From Williamsia maris (GTDB taxonomy: Bacteria; Actinomycetota; Actinomycetes; Mycobacteriales; Mycobacteriaceae): DNA of 64,000 nucleotides. The translations under genes were made by a program, and so were the position numbers. Of the stretch, positions 18,030 to 27,229 are shown one piece after another. The stretch is from NCBI RefSeq assembly GCF_024171815.1, contig NZ_JAMTCJ010000002.1:868001-932000 (forward strand), read 5' to 3'. Numbering within the stretch: the stretch's first letter is position 1; each line of letters starts with the position of its first letter. The notes below the pieces were generated by a model that saw only the letters and a list, made by a program, of their open reading frames with translations, did not search any database and was not told the DNA's origin.

Positions 18030-19490
18030 CTAGCGGTTGTCCGGGCCCCGCCACGGATCGTCACGACGGGTCTCGGCCGATCCGGGTCCGTCCGGATCGG
18101 ACCATCCGCCCTGAGACGGCTCGTCGGTGACGCGCGGGATGTTCTGCGTCGCATCGTCATCGGTGCCACCCGAACCACCGGTGTCCTTGCGCAGATTCGG
18201 GAACACCGTCGTCGGACGGTCGGATGCCTCGTCGTGATCGCTGCCGCGGTAGTCGGAGTCGCGGAAGGCCGAGTCGTCCGGTCCGCCGTCGTCGTGGGTG
18301 GCGACGGGGTAGTACGGATCGGTGTCGCCGCCCGCGGTGGCGGCGCGGCGGCGCGGTCCGCGAAGGAGCAGGAAGACGCCGGCGACCAACGCGATGGCAC
18401 CGAGCACGCCGAAGACGATCGGCAGCCAACGACCCCACAGGCGGACCGGCGATGCGAGGTCCTTGGCGTTGTCGGCCAACGACTCCTGCGTCTTCTGGTC
18501 GTAGACGAAGGTGGCGTCGAGGTTGGTCAGCTTGTAGTCGCGCAGGGCGGCCGGGGCGTCGTCGCTGACGCCGGAGATCTTGAAGTACTCCTGCACGTGT
18601 TCACGCGCATTGATGATCGTGCCGCTGACCGGATCGACGTACAGATCGCGAGTTGCCTTGTGGTACAGGTCGGCCGGGAGCTTCTGGGTCCGGTCGATGT
18701 CCGGGAAACCGCCGTACCAGGACGACGCCTGGCTCAGCGTGGTGCCCTGCGGGGACTGGTCGTTGGCGTCCTTGAGGCTCGCGAGGTTCGCCTCGGGCAC
18801 GTCCTGGGTGTAGTGGAAGACCTTGACACCGTTGATCTCCGAGGAGTCGACGTACTTCAACGGGCTCGAGGTACGGGTCGTGAGGTCGAAGTAGTTGTAG
18901 TTCTTGGACTTGTCGACGTCGAACGGGAACCGGTACTGCAGTCCGGTGCGGTCGGGGATGGTGACCGTCTTGTCCGACGCGTCGAGCTGGACCTCGGAGC
19001 TGCCGCCACCGCCGAGGGCCGGCAGGGCAGAACTGCGGTCGGTGGTGACGCGGTCCTTGGTCGCGAGCAGCAGGGCGCCGAGGCAGCCTCCGCCGCTGGT
19101 CGAATCCGAACTGGGGGCGACGGTTTCGCCGGAGATCTGGACCTGGTTGATCCGGGTCGAGGTGCCGGCCTGGAAGGTGACCTTCTCGGAGTTGGCCGGC
19201 TTGACCACCACCACGCGCTGCTGGCGCGTGAGGTTGGCGTCGGAGACCTCGGGTTTGGTGTCCGACAGCGAGCAGCGGTTGAGGATCTGCGCGGGCAACG
19301 CCTGGCTGCCGGTGCCGCCATCGGGTCGCTGCGACGACGCCACCGTGGTGAAGTCGGTGTCCATCGGGGTCTTCTCGAGTTGGCCCACGAGGTACAGCGG
19401 GGAGGCGATCGCGACCACCACCAGCAGTGCACCCACGAAGATGAGGACTGGCCCCACGAGTTCCCGGACCGACATTCGGCCTGACGCCAT
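18030..19490 (-). CDS. DUF3068 envelope protein (Rv0227c-like)
   Basis: A 486-residue bitopic membrane protein of the DUF3068/PorA-like family, conserved in mycolate-producing actinobacteria. A short cytoplasmic start is followed by a helix at about 11-35 (GPVLIFVGALLVVVAIAS), a large extracytoplasmic domain (about 36-350), a second helix (about 355-378) and a 100-residue acidic, Asp/Gly/Ser-rich cytoplasmic tail. The ATG at 19490 has AGGAGTT upstream. It is placed as in M. tuberculosis, beside the acyltransferase and aftD, which supports a structural or regulatory role in the cell wall. The long acidic tail is unusual and of unknown use. Confidence 0.88.
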   Translation of the reverse strand: MASGRMSVRELVGPVLIFVGALLVVVAIASPLYLVGQLEKTPMDTDFTTVASSQRPDGGTGSQALPAQILNRCSLSDTKPEVSDANLTRQQRVVVVKPANSEKVTFQAGTSTRINQVQISGETVAPSSDSTSGGGCLGALLLATKDRVTTDRSSALPALGGGGSSEVQLDASDKTVTIPDRTGLQYRFPFDVDKSKNYNYFDLTTRTSSPLKYVDSSEINGVKVFHYTQDVPEANLASLKDANDQSPQGTTLSQASSWYGGFPDIDRTQKLPADLYHKATRDLYVDPVSGTIINAREHVQEYFKISGVSDDAPAALRDYKLTNLDATFVYDQKTQESLADNAKDLASPVRLWGRWLPIVFGVLGAIALVAGVFLLLRGPRRRAATAGGDTDPYYPVATHDDGGPDDSAFRDSDYRGSDHDEASDRPTTVFPNLRKDTGGSGGTDDDATQNIPRVTDEPSQGGWSDPDGPGSAETRRDDPWRGPDNR

Positions 19491-19626
19491 GGCGCAAACT
19501 CCTTTTAGAACTTCTCGTGTCGGTGTGGTGAGCGAGCGCATTCCACCTTGCGAGCGAGACTAACAGCCTGGCCGATCGCTCCGGCGCTGCTAGACGGCGA
19601 TTTGTCGCCCTTGACCGGACCCCGGG

Positions 19627-19632
19627 TAGTTT
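19627..19632 (+). promoter_or_regulatory. Candidate -10 for a leaderless acyltransferase transcript
   Basis: TAGTTT ends 6 bases before the ATG at 19639, the spacing expected of leaderless genes. A GGCGA-TTTG-TCGCC hairpin at 19596-19609 lies at the -35 position. The 148-base gap 19491-19638 also carries the DUF3068 promoter on the other strand (possible TTAGTC). Confidence 0.35.
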
Positions 19633-19638
19633 CGGCCC

Positions 19639-20877
19639 ATGGTCACCAGCGCGGGCGCCGACGACCGCCTCCGCGCGGCGCCACACCGTCCCGGCTTCAT
19701 CCCGGCCCTCGAGGGCATGCGGGCGCTCGCCGCGATCGGCGTCCTCACCACCCACGTCGCCTTCCAGACCCGGTCGGTGGACGGCTCGGTGCTCGGGGCC
19801 GTCTGGGGGCGCCTCGACCTGGCCGTGGCCCTCTTCTTCGCCCTGTCCGGGTTCCTGCTGTGGCGCCCGCACGCCGCCGCGGCCCGGGGCGGACCCGCCG
19901 CGCCCGGGTTCCGGCGCTATCTGCGCCACCGCGTGGTCCGGATCTGGCCCGCCTACCTGGTGGTCGTGGTCTTCGTCCTCGTCCTGCTCCCGGACGCCCG
20001 CGGCGCGACACCGACGGTCTGGCTCGCAAACCTGTTCATCGCCCAGATCTATGTCCCGCTGTCGCTGACGCTGGGGATGACGCAGATGTGGACGTTGTCG
20101 GTGGAGGTCAGCTTCTACGCGCTGCTGCCGCTGATCGCGTTCGCCGTCGTCCGGTTGCGCGGCGACCGCGCGCGCCTGCGGATCCCGCTGCTCCTGGCCG
20201 CCGCCACGATCAGCCTGTCGTGGGGCTGGATCGCCGATGCCCTGCCGCTGGCCGCCGGGGTGGCGCCGAAGAACTGGCTCCCCGGCCACCTGCCGTGGTT
20301 CGTCGTGGGGATGGTCATGGCCGAGATGGCGGCCGCACCCACGCGGGGTCGGATCGCGACGTGGATCGCCGGGCACCGGGTGGCGATGAGCGTGGTGGTC
20401 GTCCTCGCCTACGCCGCGGCGTGCACCCCGATCGCCGGACCCACCGGGCTCGCCGAGGTGTCGTCGGCTCAGTTCGCGGTCAAGATCGTGCTCGGTGCGA
20501 TCGTCGGCTTCGGGTTGCTGGCCCCGATCGTCCTGCGTCCGGCGGGCCGGTTCCGATTCCTGGACTCGGCGGTGATGCAGGCCCTGGGTCGCTGGTCGTA
20601 CGCGATCTTCATCTGGCACCTGGCCGTGCTGTCGGCGGTGTTCTCGCTGTTCGGTTTCGGTGTCTTCGGCGGATCGATGTGGGCCGTGTGGCTGCTGACC
20701 CTGCTCATCACGATCGGGGTGGCGGCGGCCAGCTACGGCTTGATCGAGGAGCCGGCCCGCCGCGCGATGCGGGACGCCGAGCGCCGCCGTAGTGAACGAC
20801 GCCAGGCCGCGACCGATCGCGACGCGGGCAGCGCGCCGGCGGCCACCAGCGTGAGTGCCGCCAGAGCGGGGAGCTGA
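19639..20877 (+). CDS. Membrane acyltransferase (acyltransferase-3 family, Rv0228-like)
   Basis: A 412-residue protein with about 10 membrane helices of the Acyl_transf_3 family. The family start is clear: FIPALEGMRALAAIGVLTTH with the catalytic-type His, then FFALSGFLLWRP and the RYLRHRVVRIWPAYL arginine cluster, and FIWHLAVLS late. These enzymes O-acylate extracytoplasmic glycans or lipids. The position matches M. tuberculosis Rv0228, whose corynebacterial relative (TmaT) acetylates trehalose monomycolate for MmpL export; I infer the same role here. The basic C-terminal tail (RRRSERRQ) is encoded opposite the last 145 bases of aftD. Confidence 0.88.
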   Translation: MVTSAGADDRLRAAPHRPGFIPALEGMRALAAIGVLTTHVAFQTRSVDGSVLGAVWGRLDLAVALFFALSGFLLWRPHAAAARGGPAAPGFRRYLRHRVVRIWPAYLVVVVFVLVLLPDARGATPTVWLANLFIAQIYVPLSLTLGMTQMWTLSVEVSFYALLPLIAFAVVRLRGDRARLRIPLLLAAATISLSWGWIADALPLAAGVAPKNWLPGHLPWFVVGMVMAEMAAAPTRGRIATWIAGHRVAMSVVVVLAYAAACTPIAGPTGLAEVSSAQFAVKIVLGAIVGFGLLAPIVLRPAGRFRFLDSAVMQALGRWSYAIFIWHLAVLSAVFSLFGFGVFGGSMWAVWLLTLLITIGVAAASYGLIEEPARRAMRDAERRRSERRQAATDRDAGSAPAATSVSAARAGS

Positions 20878-23800
20878 ACCCACCAGCTGAAGCCGGTGTA
20901 GCCCGACGGTGACTGCCACGGGCCGAGCGACAACCCGGCGGCGGCCAGCGTGAACATCGCCGCGACCACGAGCGGCAACGCACGAGGACGTCGACGTCGG
21001 ATCCACTGACCGGCCGCGGCGGTCACGAGAGCCGCCAGGGCGCCCGGCCATCCGGTGAGCAGGGTCAGGGCGACGAGAAGTGCCCCCGCGGCGACCAGCG
21101 GCGCGCGGATCGGCGTGGCAACCGGCAGGCGGCCGTCGCGTGTGGGGCGTCGTCGGCCGATCAGGGTGGCGCCGAACAGCGCCGCGACGGCGAGCAGTCC
21201 GATGAGCAGCGACCACCGGTAGGGCCGGTCCAGCGGATAATCCAGCGTGATGGTCCCGGCGACCCCCGCGGGCACGATCCAGCCCTGCTGCCAGCCGTCG
21301 ACGACGATCGGGGCCAGATCCTTGCCGTCGGCGCGGGCGTGCCATCCCGCGTTCTGCGACTCCGGCACCACGAGCACGCGAGCCGAGTCGGAAGCGCCGA
21401 CCCGAACACTGCGGTGATCGGCACCCCATTCCTCTGGCGTCAGGGCCCGCTCTCGCTCCGAGCTTCGCTGCGCTCGATTCTCACTCGGCGACCCTGCCGC
21501 TGACCGCCGCAGCGTCACCGAGTCGACCGTGAACGCCTCGCCGGGGGTGACGGACACCTGCTGCTCGCCGGCGGGCAGGGCGATCGAGTCCGCGCCGCAG
21601 GGGACCGCGGGGACCGGGTCGCCGTCGAGCAGGCTGCGTGCGGTGGTGGTCACCGTCATCGGGACGACGTGGCCCGCCACGGCCATCCCGATGCCCGCGT
21701 CACACCCCACCGTGACGACACGGTCGGGCGACGGCGCGGGCGGTGCACCGTCGACGGCGATCTCGGCGATGCCCACCGGCGCCTGCTTGGCGAAGCCCAG
21801 GCTGTTGACGTCGATGAGGTCGGACGACGACAGCACCGTCACCGACACCCGGTCGGTCACCGCCGGGTCGAGGGTGATCCGCCCGCTCGCGGGCAGGGTC
21901 CGGACCTGGCGACCGGTCCCCAGATCGACCGCGACCCGGACCGGCGCAGCGGGATACAGCCCGCGGGGCCGGGCGATGGTCATCGCGGAGACGCGCTGGG
22001 GTCCGGGCAGCGTCAGCCGCAGCGACGGGGGCGTCGCGCCGGGCGTGGTGGTCGACTCGGGTGCGATCCAGGACGTCCCGGGGTCACCGTCGACGGCCGC
22101 CGACGCCGTGCCGCGCGGATCGACGACCAACGAGGCGCCCTGTGCGCGAACGGCTCCCTGGGCGGTCAGCAGTTGCGTCAGGGCGGTCCCGGGGGCGGCG
22201 CGCAACCAGACCCGCGGGGTGACGTCGGTGGCCTCGGGTACCGACAGCACCCGGGTGAACACGCCGGGCTCCTCGGGCGACAGTGCGAGTGCCGCCGAAC
22301 AACGCGTGACGTCGGCGTCGGCCGCACACGCCGTCCGCCCGCCGAGTTCGGTGCCCAGGTCCCACCCGGCCACCGACCGTCCCGCGACCAACGGCGGCAG
22401 GATGACCCGGTGGCGGATGGCCAGGTCGGCGCCCGCGCGGGTGTCGGTGAGTGACATCTCCGCGATGGCGAACTGACTGCCCGCGGTGTTGTTGTCGGTG
22501 CCGATGGCGCGCACCTGGATCCATCGGGTCGGTCCGCTCGGCGCGACGATGGTCGTCTTCGCGCCGGGCGTGAGGCCCTGTGCCACCGAACTACCCGCCT
22601 CGGTGGTGACCAGCAGACTCGTGACCGGCGCGCCGAGGGCTTTGCCCGGGGTGACGGTCACGGCGAGGTCGGAACGCGGTCGGGTGAAGTCCACCTGCAG
22701 CCACTGGCCGACCGCGGAGTCGATGCCCCGGCTGATCCAGGACGTGTTCGGATCGTCGTCGAACGCCGCGGCGGTCGAGTTCGCCGGTGAGGTCTGTCCC
22801 AACTGTGTTGCGTCCGAAGCGGACCCGGAGGCGGTGACCGACACCTGATCCGGGGCGCCGTCGAGCAGCCACTGCCCGCGGACCAGACCGGCGCCCGGGA
22901 CGGGGTAGTCGGGCACGGCGTTCTGGGTGGATCGCCGATCCCCGGGCGCGCGGATCGCCGAGCTGTGGTCGTCGACGCGACCGAAGTCCGTCTCCCGATC
23001 GGTGGGGGTGTCGGTCACAATCGCGCCGGACGGGCCCGATTCGTCCACGCCGGCGCGTCGTGCGTCGGCGTCGAGCAGCGTCGGGCCGAGGGGCGGCTCC
23101 CCGGTTCGCGCGGCGTGATCCTGCAGCCGCGCCAGTGATTCCGGACCGCCGACGATCCGCGGCATCGCATCGAGATCCACCAACGACGGCCCGGTGCCCC
23201 CGGGGATGGTGTCTCCCGTGGATGCGCCCGCCGAACGGACCGCGAAGATCTGGATCGCGGGCAGCTGCGGCGCCAGCCCGTCGTCGCCGACGATGCCCTT
23301 GATCGTCCGTGGCCCCACCTCGGGACCGAACTGCGCGACGCGGACCAACCCCGGCGACGCCGTCAGTGCCTGTTGCGCGACGATCGGTCGCGCCGACCGC
23401 GATGCGGCCGGATCGAGGTCGGCCCGCAGGACGACGTAGCCCACGCCCTGTCGGGCCAGGGTCGCCGCCATCCCCGCCGACCCCCGACCGGAGCTGATGA
23501 GCCGCTGCACCGAGTCGAGCGCCCGGATCGCGCCGGGAGGGACCAGTGGGATCGCGTCGCGGACCGCCCAGGGCACATCGGCGAGGGGCTGGAGCGGCTC
23601 GTCGCGGGTCAGGCCCCAACTCTGGTCGGCCAGCGGTGCTCCCGGCACGACCAGCGTGCGTTCCGGGTGCTCGGCGGGACCCGAGTTCTTCTTCAGCCAG
23701 TCGGCGGTCTGCGACCAGTAGTCGGGGATCGCGTCGTAGGTCCCCTGCGGGGCGATGCGTCCGGTCCACACCAGCGACCCGGCTCCGATCACGGCGACCA

Positions 23801-25103
23801 ACAGCGCGATGGTCGCGGCGAGTGCAGGCGACCGTTCCGGATGGGCCGCCGCCCGCCCCGCCTGCGGCCAGGAGACGGTGCCCGGCAGCGGGATCCGTGC
23901 GAGCAGGTGCGCGATGCCCAGGACGAGCGGGATGCGGATCATCGGGTCGAACTTGTGCACGTTGCGCAGTGGTGCGCCCGCGCCGTCGAGGAACACCCGG
24001 ATCGGTTCGGCCAGCGGGGAGCCGAGCTGCCCGGCGAACCCCAGGCACATCAGCAGCAGCCCGACGACGAGAGCGGTGACCAGTCGTCCTCGTCCGGGCA
24101 TGCGGCGCATGGCGAGTCCGGCGAGACCGGCCGCCGCGACCACGCCGGTCGCGACCACAGCCGCCGGCTGGTTGACCAGCAACGACCCCGCGACCCGTTC
24201 CGGGGAGACGAACGGAGTCCACGAACTCGTCCCGCGCAGGACCTCGGTCAGCGAGGTCCACTCCGTGGTCACCCGTGACGACTCGATGAAGTCGAGGAAC
24301 GGCGGACTCACGCGCGACAGGATCAGCAGCGGGACGATCCACCAGGCGCACGCCAGCGCCACCCCGAGCGCCCACCACCCGGAGAACCGGACCCATCGCG
24401 CGGCGGGCCCGGCGTGTGCGGAGCCGATGGCGACCGGCGCGTGCGCCAGCCACCACACCACGGCGATGGCGCAGGCGGCGAGCGTCGCGACGGCGTTGAC
24501 CGCGCCCATCAACGCGACCGCGCACGCCGATCGGAAGGCCAACTGACGCAACGACGACCGTAGCTGCGGGTGGTCCAGGGCGATGACGACCGGGATCAGC
24601 ACCCACGGCGCGAGCATCATGACCGTGGTCTCCGAGGAGATCGATCCCAGGGTGGTCAGCACGCGGGGACTGAGGACGAAGGCGACCGCGGCGACGATCC
24701 GGGATCCGCGTGAGCCGATGCCCAGCGCCTCGGCGAGCCGGACGATGCCGAGGAACCCGACGAAGGCGAGGACGGCCCACCACAGCCGCTGGGTGACCCA
24801 TGGCGGCAGGCCGACGACATCACCGAGGACGAAGAACGCGCCGTGCGGGAAGAAGTAGCCGTACGCCTGGTTCTGGACCTGGCCGAACGTGGCCTGCGAC
24901 GACCACAGATGGGTGGCGCGGGCGAGGAAGCCGACGGGGTCGGCGGTGAGATCGAGTTTGGTGTCCGCGGCGATGGCGCCGGGGGACTGGGCGAACGCGA
25001 CGAGCAGAGCGGCCAGGGCCGCGAGCGCGACCCCGCGTCGGGTCAGACGCTGATCATCCACCGAGCGGGGACGGACGTCAGTTCTGCACTCCGGCGTTGT
25101 CAC
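20733..25103 (-). CDS. aftD: Alpha-(1->3)-arabinofuranosyltransferase
   Basis: A 1456-residue GT-C membrane enzyme that adds branching arabinofuranose from decaprenylphosphoryl-arabinose to arabinogalactan and lipoarabinomannan outside the plasma membrane. The N-terminal half has many helices with the family's TKLDLTADPVGFLARATHLW and QNQAYGYFFPHGAF stretches; acidic residues in this first loop are the catalytic site in GT-C enzymes. The large soluble part contains two discoidin/F5-8C-like carbohydrate-binding segments (around AAAFDDDPNTSWISRG and AAVDGDPGTSWIAPE), and the last helices sit near 1310-1430. It is as large as known AftD proteins (about 1400). The GTG at 25103 overlaps the DUF2613 gene by 26 bases; a GTG at 25061 just after that stop is an alternative. 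Confidence 0.95.
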   Translation of the reverse strand: MTTPECRTDVRPRSVDDQRLTRRGVALAALAALLVAFAQSPGAIAADTKLDLTADPVGFLARATHLWSSQATFGQVQNQAYGYFFPHGAFFVLGDVVGLPPWVTQRLWWAVLAFVGFLGIVRLAEALGIGSRGSRIVAAVAFVLSPRVLTTLGSISSETTVMMLAPWVLIPVVIALDHPQLRSSLRQLAFRSACAVALMGAVNAVATLAACAIAVVWWLAHAPVAIGSAHAGPAARWVRFSGWWALGVALACAWWIVPLLILSRVSPPFLDFIESSRVTTEWTSLTEVLRGTSSWTPFVSPERVAGSLLVNQPAAVVATGVVAAAGLAGLAMRRMPGRGRLVTALVVGLLLMCLGFAGQLGSPLAEPIRVFLDGAGAPLRNVHKFDPMIRIPLVLGIAHLLARIPLPGTVSWPQAGRAAAHPERSPALAATIALLVAVIGAGSLVWTGRIAPQGTYDAIPDYWSQTADWLKKNSGPAEHPERTLVVPGAPLADQSWGLTRDEPLQPLADVPWAVRDAIPLVPPGAIRALDSVQRLISSGRGSAGMAATLARQGVGYVVLRADLDPAASRSARPIVAQQALTASPGLVRVAQFGPEVGPRTIKGIVGDDGLAPQLPAIQIFAVRSAGASTGDTIPGGTGPSLVDLDAMPRIVGGPESLARLQDHAARTGEPPLGPTLLDADARRAGVDESGPSGAIVTDTPTDRETDFGRVDDHSSAIRAPGDRRSTQNAVPDYPVPGAGLVRGQWLLDGAPDQVSVTASGSASDATQLGQTSPANSTAAAFDDDPNTSWISRGIDSAVGQWLQVDFTRPRSDLAVTVTPGKALGAPVTSLLVTTEAGSSVAQGLTPGAKTTIVAPSGPTRWIQVRAIGTDNNTAGSQFAIAEMSLTDTRAGADLAIRHRVILPPLVAGRSVAGWDLGTELGGRTACAADADVTRCSAALALSPEEPGVFTRVLSVPEATDVTPRVWLRAAPGTALTQLLTAQGAVRAQGASLVVDPRGTASAAVDGDPGTSWIAPESTTTPGATPPSLRLTLPGPQRVSAMTIARPRGLYPAAPVRVAVDLGTGRQVRTLPASGRITLDPAVTDRVSVTVLSSSDLIDVNSLGFAKQAPVGIAEIAVDGAPPAPSPDRVVTVGCDAGIGMAVAGHVVPMTVTTTARSLLDGDPVPAVPCGADSIALPAGEQQVSVTPGEAFTVDSVTLRRSAAGSPSENRAQRSSERERALTPEEWGADHRSVRVGASDSARVLVVPESQNAGWHARADGKDLAPIVVDGWQQGWIVPAGVAGTITLDYPLDRPYRWSLLIGLLAVAALFGATLIGRRRPTRDGRLPVATPIRAPLVAAGALLVALTLLTGWPGALAALVTAAAGQWIRRRRPRALPLVVAAMFTLAAAGLSLGPWQSPSGYTGFSWWVQLPALAALTLVAAGALPASRSVAAWRRSLRRRSASRIARRAGSSIKP

Positions 25104-25278
25104 GCGTGCCGTAGTCGACCGAGCCCTTCACGAAACCGTTGTCCGCGTTGAAGCTGTTGACGTCGGTCGACGGGTTGTCGTCGGAGGAGATGTACCCGCC
25201 GAGGAACACGACCGCGATGGCGACGATGACGCCCATGATCCCGGCGATGGCTCCGGCGATGAGGCGGTTGTCGGTCAT
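25078..25278 (-). CDS. DUF2613 small membrane protein (Rv0236A-like)
   Basis: A 66-residue protein with one membrane helix (about 7-30, AGAIAGIMGVIVAIAVVFLGG) and a short polar C-terminal part with SSDDNPSTDVN and FNADNGFVKGSVDYGTR (17 residues). Size, helix and its place just upstream of aftD match M. tuberculosis Rv0236A. Its stop lies inside the annotated aftD start, so the two are probably cotranscribed and it may be an AftD partner; that is inference. Function is not known. Confidence 0.82.
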   Translation of the reverse strand: MTDNRLIAGAIAGIMGVIVAIAVVFLGGYISSDDNPSTDVNSFNADNGFVKGSVDYGTRDNAGVQN

Positions 25279-25355
25279 GGGTGTGGTGCTCCTGAGGTCG
25301 ACGTCGTACTGCTCGCGTCGAAACTACCATCCGCCCCGTCCGGTTTCGGTGCCGC

Positions 25356-25877
25356 TCAGGAGCGCGCGGCGGCCGTGGCGTCCGCGGTGCACCGGGCGGG
25401 GACGACCAGCACCGGTCGGCGGCAGTGTTTGAGCACCGCCTCGGCGACGCTGCTGTGCAGCAGTGCCTTGAGTCCGGACGCTCCGCGGGTGCCCGTGACC
25501 AGCACGTCGACGGCCAGTTCGTCCGCGGCGTCGACCAACGCGCCCCACACCGTCGAGTCGACCTCGGCCAGCCGTCCGTCGGCCTCCATCCCGCACGCAC
25601 GGGCCCGTTGCACACCCCGGTCGTTCAGGGTGGCGGCCTCGATGCGCAGGAGTTCGTCGACCTCGGTGTCGACCGAGACGCCCACCATCGTCTGCATCCC
25701 GCCCGACAACGACGACAGGCGCGCGGTCTGGTGCGACCCGGTCTCCCAGGCGGTGACCACGACGGCGCGACGACCGGCGAGGAACCGGCCCGCGTAATCG
25801 ATTGCCCGATCCGCGTTCTCGGTGCCGTCGTAGGCGATCATGATCAGGTCCGAGGTCGGCTGGTCCGTGGTTGCCAT
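25356..25877 (-). CDS. Universal stress protein
   Basis: A 173-residue UspA-family protein with one domain. The start MATTDQPTSDLIMIAYDGTE gives the first strand and the conserved Asp (AYDGTENA); the C-terminal half has VDVLVTGTRGASGLKALLHS and CRRPVLVV, equivalent to the ATP-binding loop G-x2-G. The usual small Gly before Ser (GSV) is replaced (HSSV), so nucleotide binding is uncertain. The preferred ATG at 25877 has GGGGACC upstream; longer starts are less likely. It is divergent from lpqI, with 91 bases between. Such proteins help survival in stationary or hypoxic cells. Confidence 0.88.
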   Translation of the reverse strand: MATTDQPTSDLIMIAYDGTENADRAIDYAGRFLAGRRAVVVTAWETGSHQTARLSSLSGGMQTMVGVSVDTEVDELLRIEAATLNDRGVQRARACGMEADGRLAEVDSTVWGALVDAADELAVDVLVTGTRGASGLKALLHSSVAEAVLKHCRRPVLVVPARCTADATAAARS

Positions 25878-25968
25878 GATGGTCCCCTTCGTCACCTGTG
25901 GTGTGGGACGAGAATAGTCCGTGGACTGGTCATTCGTGCGGGAATCGGACCGTGTCAGACTGCTTGTC

Positions 25969-27210
25969 ATGTGGAAACCGGAGGCACGACGCCGTCATGG
26001 TGTGACCGTCGGCGTGATGGGTCTGGTCGCAGTGCTGGCCGGTTGTGGCAGCGGGGCCGACGGTGTCGCGACCTCGACGAGCAGTGCCGCGTCGGCGACC
26101 TCCGCGGCGGCGTCCGCCTCCGCGACGGCGTCCGCCTCCGCGACGTCGGCGGCGCCGAGCACGTCGAACCCGGTCGCCGCCGGATGTGCGTCGGCAATCG
26201 TGGCGTCGATGTCGTTGCGCGACAAGCTCGCCGCCATGCTCGTGGTCGGGGTGAGCGGAACGCAGGACGCGCGTCGCGTCGTCGACACCTATCACGTGGG
26301 TGGGATCTTCGTCGGCAGCTTCACCGACTTCTCGATCCTGGCGGACGGCCGGCTGAAGGCCATCGCCGCGCAGTCGAAGCGGCCGTTGATGGTGACGGTC
26401 GACCAGGAGGGTGGTCGGGTCTCGCGGTTGTCCGAACTCGGTATCGACAGCCCGTCGGCTCGCGAACTCGTGAAGACCTCCACGCCGGCGCAGGTGCGCC
26501 GCATCGCCGCGAAGACCGGCGCCGGTCTGAAGCGTCTCGGGATCAACGTCGACTTCGCGCCGGACGCCGACGTGAGCGACGAGTCCGACGACGAGGTGAT
26601 CGGCGACCGGTCGTTCTCCGACGACCCGGCCGTCGTCGCCCGGTATGCGGGCGCTTTCGCCGACGGTCTGCGCGACGCCGGGGTCATGCCGGTGTTCAAG
26701 CATTTCCCCGGTCACGGCCACGGCTCGGGCGATTCCCACACCGGCACCGTGCGGACGCCGCCGCTGTCGCGGCTCATGAAGAGCGATCTCGTGCCGTACC
26801 GGACGCTGTTGCCGGGGCGGGCGACCCGCGCGGTCCCGACGGCCGGGGTGATGGTGGGGCATCTGATCGTGCCCGGGCTGACCGGCGACGAACTGCCCGC
26901 GAGCATCTCGGCACCGGCGATGCGGCTGTTGCGGAACGGGACCGGCTACGGCGGCAGGCCGTTCGACGGTCCGATCTTCACCGATGACCTCAGTGGGATG
27001 GCCGCGATCAGCGCGCGGTACGGGATCGAGGAGGCGGTCGTGCGCGCGTTGACGGCCGGGGCCGACCTCGCGTTGTGGCTCAGCACGGACAAGGTCCCCG
27101 ATGTGCTGGCCGAGCTCACCTCGGCGGTGCGGGCGAAGCGCCTGCCCCAGGCTCAGGTCGACCGGTCGGTCGCGCGGAACCTGCGCGCGACCGGTGCGGG
27201 TGCCTGCTGA
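25969..27210 (+). CDS. lpqI: Lipoprotein beta-N-acetylglucosaminidase, GH3 (LpqI)
   Basis: A 413-residue lipoprotein of glycoside hydrolase family 3, predicted to release GlcNAc or muropeptide sugars during cell-wall recycling. A signal peptide ends in the lipobox LAGC with acylated Cys26, followed by a low-complexity Ala/Ser/Thr linker (to about 65). The TIM-barrel carries the NagZ hallmarks KHFPGHG and GDSHTGT (His/Asp dyad used as acid/base) and the nucleophile region TDDLSGM. The order aftD, DUF2613, lpqI is as in M. tuberculosis (Rv0237). ATG 25969 is close to a CAGACT -10-like box (25956-25961), so it may be leaderless. Confidence 0.93.
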   Translation: MWKPEARRRHGVTVGVMGLVAVLAGCGSGADGVATSTSSAASATSAAASASATASASATSAAPSTSNPVAAGCASAIVASMSLRDKLAAMLVVGVSGTQDARRVVDTYHVGGIFVGSFTDFSILADGRLKAIAAQSKRPLMVTVDQEGGRVSRLSELGIDSPSARELVKTSTPAQVRRIAAKTGAGLKRLGINVDFAPDADVSDESDDEVIGDRSFSDDPAVVARYAGAFADGLRDAGVMPVFKHFPGHGHGSGDSHTGTVRTPPLSRLMKSDLVPYRTLLPGRATRAVPTAGVMVGHLIVPGLTGDELPASISAPAMRLLRNGTGYGGRPFDGPIFTDDLSGMAAISARYGIEEAVVRALTAGADLALWLSTDKVPDVLAELTSAVRAKRLPQAQVDRSVARNLRATGAGAC

Positions 27211-27229
27211 CGCGTCGGCTCAGACGGCG

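Noticed and set aside
18601-21429. A 942-codon open frame on the minus strand across the DUF3068, acyltransferase and aftD genes
   Set aside because: Its product is Arg/Gly/Pro-rich without any domain and it crosses two confident genes; it is a GC-driven shadow frame.
25425-26987. A 520-codon plus-strand frame across the universal stress protein gene and lpqI
   Set aside because: Overlaps two recognised genes in other frames and shows no protein-like motifs.
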